Assembly: GCA_910586315.1 (NCBI GenBank)
Contig: CAJUIP010000030.1
Coordinates: 7,148-42,167 of the forward strand
Direction of reading: 5' to 3'
Source of the DNA: an uncultured Lachnospiraceae bacterium
Lineage (GTDB): Bacteria; Bacillota; Clostridia; Lachnospirales; Lachnospiraceae
DNA: 35,020 bases
Shown: positions 32,694-35,020 of the stretch, in pieces
Layout of the letters: every line of letters starts with the position of its first letter
Position numbering within the stretch: position 1 is the stretch's first letter
The notes under the pieces: model-generated
What the model was told of the DNA's origin: nothing
Databases searched by the model: none
What the model saw: the letters and a program-made list of their open reading frames with translations, nothing else
Made by a program: the position numbers and the translations under genes

Positions 32694-33357
32694 AGAAATA
32701 TCTTTTACCGTAGACGGTGAGAACCTGTCGGCAGAAGGGACAGGAAGCACTGGGGATAAGGCGAATTCCGATACTATTCCTTTGATTATGGTGGAAGGGG
32801 CTTTATATTTTCTGACTGGTGAGAGCGATATTGAAGGAAGATGCGGAAATATGGACGGAGAGATTGTGGAAACGGTCGATGGAAGTGAAGTGCCGGCAAA
32901 AGATGGTCAGTCTAATTTCGGAGCCGGATATGGTTATCAATATGTTGATGAAAATCAGATTGATGTCTATATGCCATATGGAAATCCTGATGAGTGGAAA
33001 TGGATGCGGTTTGTGAAAACCAATGCAGAAAGCTCTCAAAAGGAACCCTATGTGATAAAGACTTATGATGTGACAGATCCAGAACGTATGGAAGAAGATT
33101 CTGAGAAGGATCCGTTAGTCACTATGGTGAAATATTATGAAATGAGTGACGGAACCTGGAAAACAGATACACACACCTATCAATACAGACTGGAAATCAC
33201 TGGGAGAATGAACCATGCAGCCAAGGACAGTACGTTTGTTTTCCTGAGCAATATAAAAGATATTACATTTGAGCAGGCATGGAAAGCAAGCGGACTCAGC
33301 AGTAATATGGATGATTATTTTAACGAAGATGTCGCGAAATTCGTGGCTGTCAAATAG
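32605..33357 (+). CDS. Membrane-anchored unknown protein (250 aa)
   Basis: ATG 32605 follows GGAGGAGGTG. Residues 2-4 are Lys, followed by a hydrophobic segment (5-24) and a basic-polar turn, giving an N-terminal anchor with the rest outside; no lipobox Cys. The exterior part is acidic with many Tyr, Asp and Gly ('GAGYGYQYVDENQIDVYMPYG' near 108-128, 'YQYRLEITGRMNH' near 193-205). I recognise no family. It is alone between two decayed stretches, and ends close to a palindrome-bearing gap. Confidence 0.65.
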   Translation: MKKKSVVILAVGLCLAVGAGLYYGHMLKNKEISFTVDGENLSAEGTGSTGDKANSDTIPLIMVEGALYFLTGESDIEGRCGNMDGEIVETVDGSEVPAKDGQSNFGAGYGYQYVDENQIDVYMPYGNPDEWKWMRFVKTNAESSQKEPYVIKTYDVTDPERMEEDSEKDPLVTMVKYYEMSDGTWKTDTHTYQYRLEITGRMNHAAKDSTFVFLSNIKDITFEQAWKASGLSSNMDDYFNEDVAKFVAVK

Positions 33358-33781
33358 CGATACCCGTTTTGGAAAGGACAAATATAGATATGCAGGAGAA
33401 AAGTTTGCCTGCCTGCTTGGAACACAGGACAAAACTTTCGTTTGAATGGAAGCGGAAAAGAAAAATTGAGATTTGAAAAAATGGCTCTTGGAATGGTACA
33501 ATGGATACCAGGCCAAGGGCTATTTTTATTTGCTATGAAAGTTCAGCGCCCCGGCGCTGAACGTGCGGAAACGGAAAGAAAAGATGACATATTTAACCAA
33601 AGGTTCAATGACAACTATCAGGGAATGCCGTATCTATGCGATGTTCCGGCTCTCTTGAAGATATTTTACCCCAATAAATACCCCAATTTATAAAAATTAT
33701 GATTGAAGATGAAGGCTCCCAGGGATTGTCTGGGGGCCTCGGAACATTATTTCCTCGAAAGCAGATTTGTCATGTTTTTTA
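33358..33781. other. Gap with palindrome and convergent hairpin
   Basis: No gene is credible; a TTG-started frame at 33442-33693 lacks a ribosome site and contains the palindrome at 33541-33562. A 10-bp stem (33713-33722 with 33730-33739) lies between this stretch and the end of the minus-strand repressor gene and may act as a terminator, though it has no long U-run. Confidence 0.5.
33541..33562. repeat. Perfect 22-bp palindrome
   Basis: GTTCAGCGCC (33541-33550) is followed after CC by its exact inverse (33553-33562). The GC-rich hairpin stands out from AT-rich surroundings. Possible repeat element or protein-binding site. Confidence 0.7.
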
Positions 33782-34201
33782 CTATTCATCTTCTCTTTGA
33801 TATTCTGGGATCTTGGTCAATAACGCTATTTGATCTAAAGCTCTTTCTTGGCCTGTACGATTCAGACTCCTATAAACATTAATCAAGGACTTTTCTAAAT
33901 CATTTATGGGATAACCGCCCAATTCTATTGCTTCTTTATGGGATATACCACTTGTATTTTTGATTTCCCAGTCTTCAGCGATGTCTTCTTTTGAGAATTG
34001 GTTCCAATCATCTACCAGATCACTAATGTAGACACCAAGAGCTGCGGATATCTTGCGGAGGTTGTCAAGCGTTATATTTTTATCCCCATTTTCCCAACGT
34101 GCGATTTGCTGTTGAGACATGCTACCAATCTTTTTTCCTAGTTCTTTCTGTGTCATTTTCTTTTCCATGCGTATGCGTCTTATATTTGCTCCGATATTCA
34201 T
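33782..34201 (-). CDS. Xre-family repressor (CI-like)
   Basis: The 139-aa protein has an N-terminal helix-turn-helix of the Xre/Cro type (about 4-60: 'GANIRRIRMEKKMTQKELGKKIG', 'SQQQIARWENGDKNITLDNLRKISAAL'), then a C-terminal region without an S24 peptidase site. It is therefore a small repressor not cleaved by the RecA route. The start at 34201 has GAGG 8 bases upstream; a GTG at 34210 is too close to the site. It faces the Cro-like gene across 143 bp of operators, the layout of phage or ICE immunity switches. Confidence 0.9.
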   Translation of the reverse strand: MNIGANIRRIRMEKKMTQKELGKKIGSMSQQQIARWENGDKNITLDNLRKISAALGVYISDLVDDWNQFSKEDIAEDWEIKNTSGISHKEAIELGGYPINDLEKSLINVYRSLNRTGQERALDQIALLTKIPEYQREDE

Positions 34202-34344
34202 TATAATCACCTCATATTAAGAATATCATATAAATTCCTTATACACAACACAAATGTTTTGCTTTTTTTGTGTTGACACATCATGTATTGTGTGATAAAT
34301 TTAATTTATACATCACATACGATGTTTCAAGAGGAGGATAATCA
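34202..34344. promoter_or_regulatory. Divergent promoter/operator region of the element
   Basis: Rightward: TTGACA (34273-34278) and TAAATT (34296-34301), spacer 17. Leftward: TTGTGT (complement of 34248-34253) and TATGAT (complement of 34225-34230), spacer 17. Likely operators: CAACACAAA (34246-34254) with TTTGTGTTG (34267-34275), and TGTGAT (34291-34296) with ATCACA (34312-34317). Both overlap promoter elements, as expected for a CI/Cro-type switch. Confidence 0.7.
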
Positions 34345-34554
34345 ATGAAATTAAAACTGGACACAAAAAAGATTTACTTGGCAATGGCTGAAAAGGGTTT
34401 AACTGCCACAGAAATAGCCAAGAGGAGCGGAATAAGCCAACAGTCTGTATCTAGTGCCCTGAACGGTAACCGGATAGGCCGGGTGAAGGTTGTTCCGGCA
34501 ATTTGTCAGGCATTAGAACTATCAGCCAAGGATATTGTAATTATTGAGGATTAG
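34345..34554 (+). CDS. Cro-like helix-turn-helix protein
   Basis: The 69-aa protein is a single Xre-type helix-turn-helix domain ('KIYLAMAEKGLTATEIAKRSGISQQSVSSALNG', about 9-41). It starts after AGAGGAGG and is the first gene rightward from the operators, so it should be the Cro-like antagonist of the minus-strand repressor. The next gene begins 12 bp later. Confidence 0.85.
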   Translation: MKLKLDTKKIYLAMAEKGLTATEIAKRSGISQQSVSSALNGNRIGRVKVVPAICQALELSAKDIVIIED

Positions 34555-34566
34555 GGAGGTATTTTA

Positions 34567-34773
34567 GTGAACGGCAGATTAGAGAGAAGCAATATGGGAG
34601 TTGAAGTAAAGACCGGGCGAGTAGATCAGGCGTGTGCCAGGTATGGAGTAGGCAGGAACACCATGAGGCAGATTGCCAACCAGGCAGGCGCTGTGGTGCG
34701 GATTGGGAAGAATTACCTGATTGACTTCCCGAAAGTTGACCGGTATCTGGATGCGCTGGCGGGAGAAGAATGA
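34567..34773 (+). CDS. Small DNA-binding protein (excisionase-like)
   Basis: The 68-aa protein starts at GTG with GGGAGGT 8 bases upstream. 'VDQACARYGVGRNTMRQIANQAGAVVRIGKNYLIDFPKVDRYLD' (about 19-62) is a winged-helix/MerR-like helix-turn-helix as in excisionases and replication-initiation regulators of conjugative elements. It may direct excision or regulate the following genes. The last 23 bases overlap the next frame. Confidence 0.75.
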   Translation: MNGRLERSNMGVEVKTGRVDQACARYGVGRNTMRQIANQAGAVVRIGKNYLIDFPKVDRYLDALAGEE

Positions 34774-34987
34774 AGCAGCTGGAGAGCGAAAAGAGGACCG
34801 GAAAAAAGCGCTGGAAGAGGCTGTGGAGGGAAGCAATTTTGGAGACAAACCAGCTGTCAAAGAGGTGGCAAATTTCCTCGGAATTTCTGAGAGATCTGTT
34901 CGGGATCGGGTGAAGGAACATGGAGGATATGTGGTGGAAGACGGTACTATCTGCAAAAAATCGAATGCGGGAAAGACAGAAAAATAA
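34751..34987 (+). CDS. Small protein with C-terminal helix-turn-helix
   Basis: The frame is open from 34721; ATG 34751 gives 78 aa and overlaps the previous gene by 23 bp. The start is uncertain because no good ribosome site precedes it. The N-terminal half is a charged helix rich in Lys and Glu; 'PAVKEVANFLGISERSVRDRVKEHGGYVVEDGTI' (about 34-67) is a helix-turn-helix with a wing. It is the last gene in the window; the operon probably continues. Confidence 0.65.
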   Translation: MRWREKNEAAGERKEDRKKALEEAVEGSNFGDKPAVKEVANFLGISERSVRDRVKEHGGYVVEDGTICKKSNAGKTEK

Positions 34988-34997
34988 GACTTTCCCG
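34968..34997 (+). other. Hairpin across the last stop codon
   Basis: CGGGAAAG (34968-34975) pairs with CTTTCCCG (34990-34997). No U-run follows before the window ends, so a terminator is not established. Confidence 0.4.
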
Positions 34998-35020
34998 TTA
35001 TCAGCCGGATGGAGGGAAAG

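Noticed and set aside
33442..33693. An 83-codon frame
   Set aside because: No ribosome site, TTG start, and it contains a perfect palindrome; composition is not convincing.

Overview
The window reads as a chromosomal segment of an anaerobic, low-to-moderate GC Firmicute, most likely a Lachnospiraceae member (Clostridium cluster XIVa). This rests on Clostridia-type gene families (dihydroorotate dehydrogenase PyrD/PyrK pair, VanZ-like and DUF6142-like membrane proteins, M29 aminopeptidase, a Cys-rich endonuclease III), strong AGGAGG ribosome binding sites and Gram-positive sigma-A promoters. Species cannot be named from sequence alone.

Positions 1-24656 are mostly core genome. After a tandem structured repeat (1-175) come an RsiV-like lipoprotein, transaldolase, a MATE transporter, RecQ, endonuclease III, a convergent D-amino-acid transaminase, a small alarmone synthetase, a GNAT acetyltransferase on the minus strand, a CidA/LrgA-LrgB pair, a 165-bp element with inverted ends, oligoendopeptidase F and a nitroreductase. 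A pyrimidine cluster follows (pyrF-pyrK-pyrD, then pyrE with a 49-aa membrane microprotein and a strong terminator). Next are VanZ-like, DUF6142-like and M29 aminopeptidase genes. A 445-bp leader with two promoters and a probable 6S RNA precedes the purine genes purE-purM-purN-purD. Together pyrF/K/D/E cover late UMP synthesis and purE/M/N/D cover four IMP-pathway steps.

From 24657 to about 33780 the character changes to an accessory region: gene debris (a DNA methyltransferase C-terminal part, a short piece with a possible SIR2-like nucleotide-binding loop, two copies of the tail of a KptA-type RNA 2'-phosphotransferase), isolated intact genes (tatD, a nitroreductase, DUF1810) and a run of unknown proteins that look like immunity or toxin-associated genes. 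One of these is broken by a frameshift at a 7-A run, and another carries a GGADGP motif. 

From 33782 to the right edge there is a phage/ICE-type control region: a minus-strand Xre repressor facing a small Cro-like protein across a promoter/operator region, then two small DNA-binding proteins. This is probably the start of an integrated element that continues beyond the window. No tRNA, rRNA, CRISPR array or intact transposase was seen.
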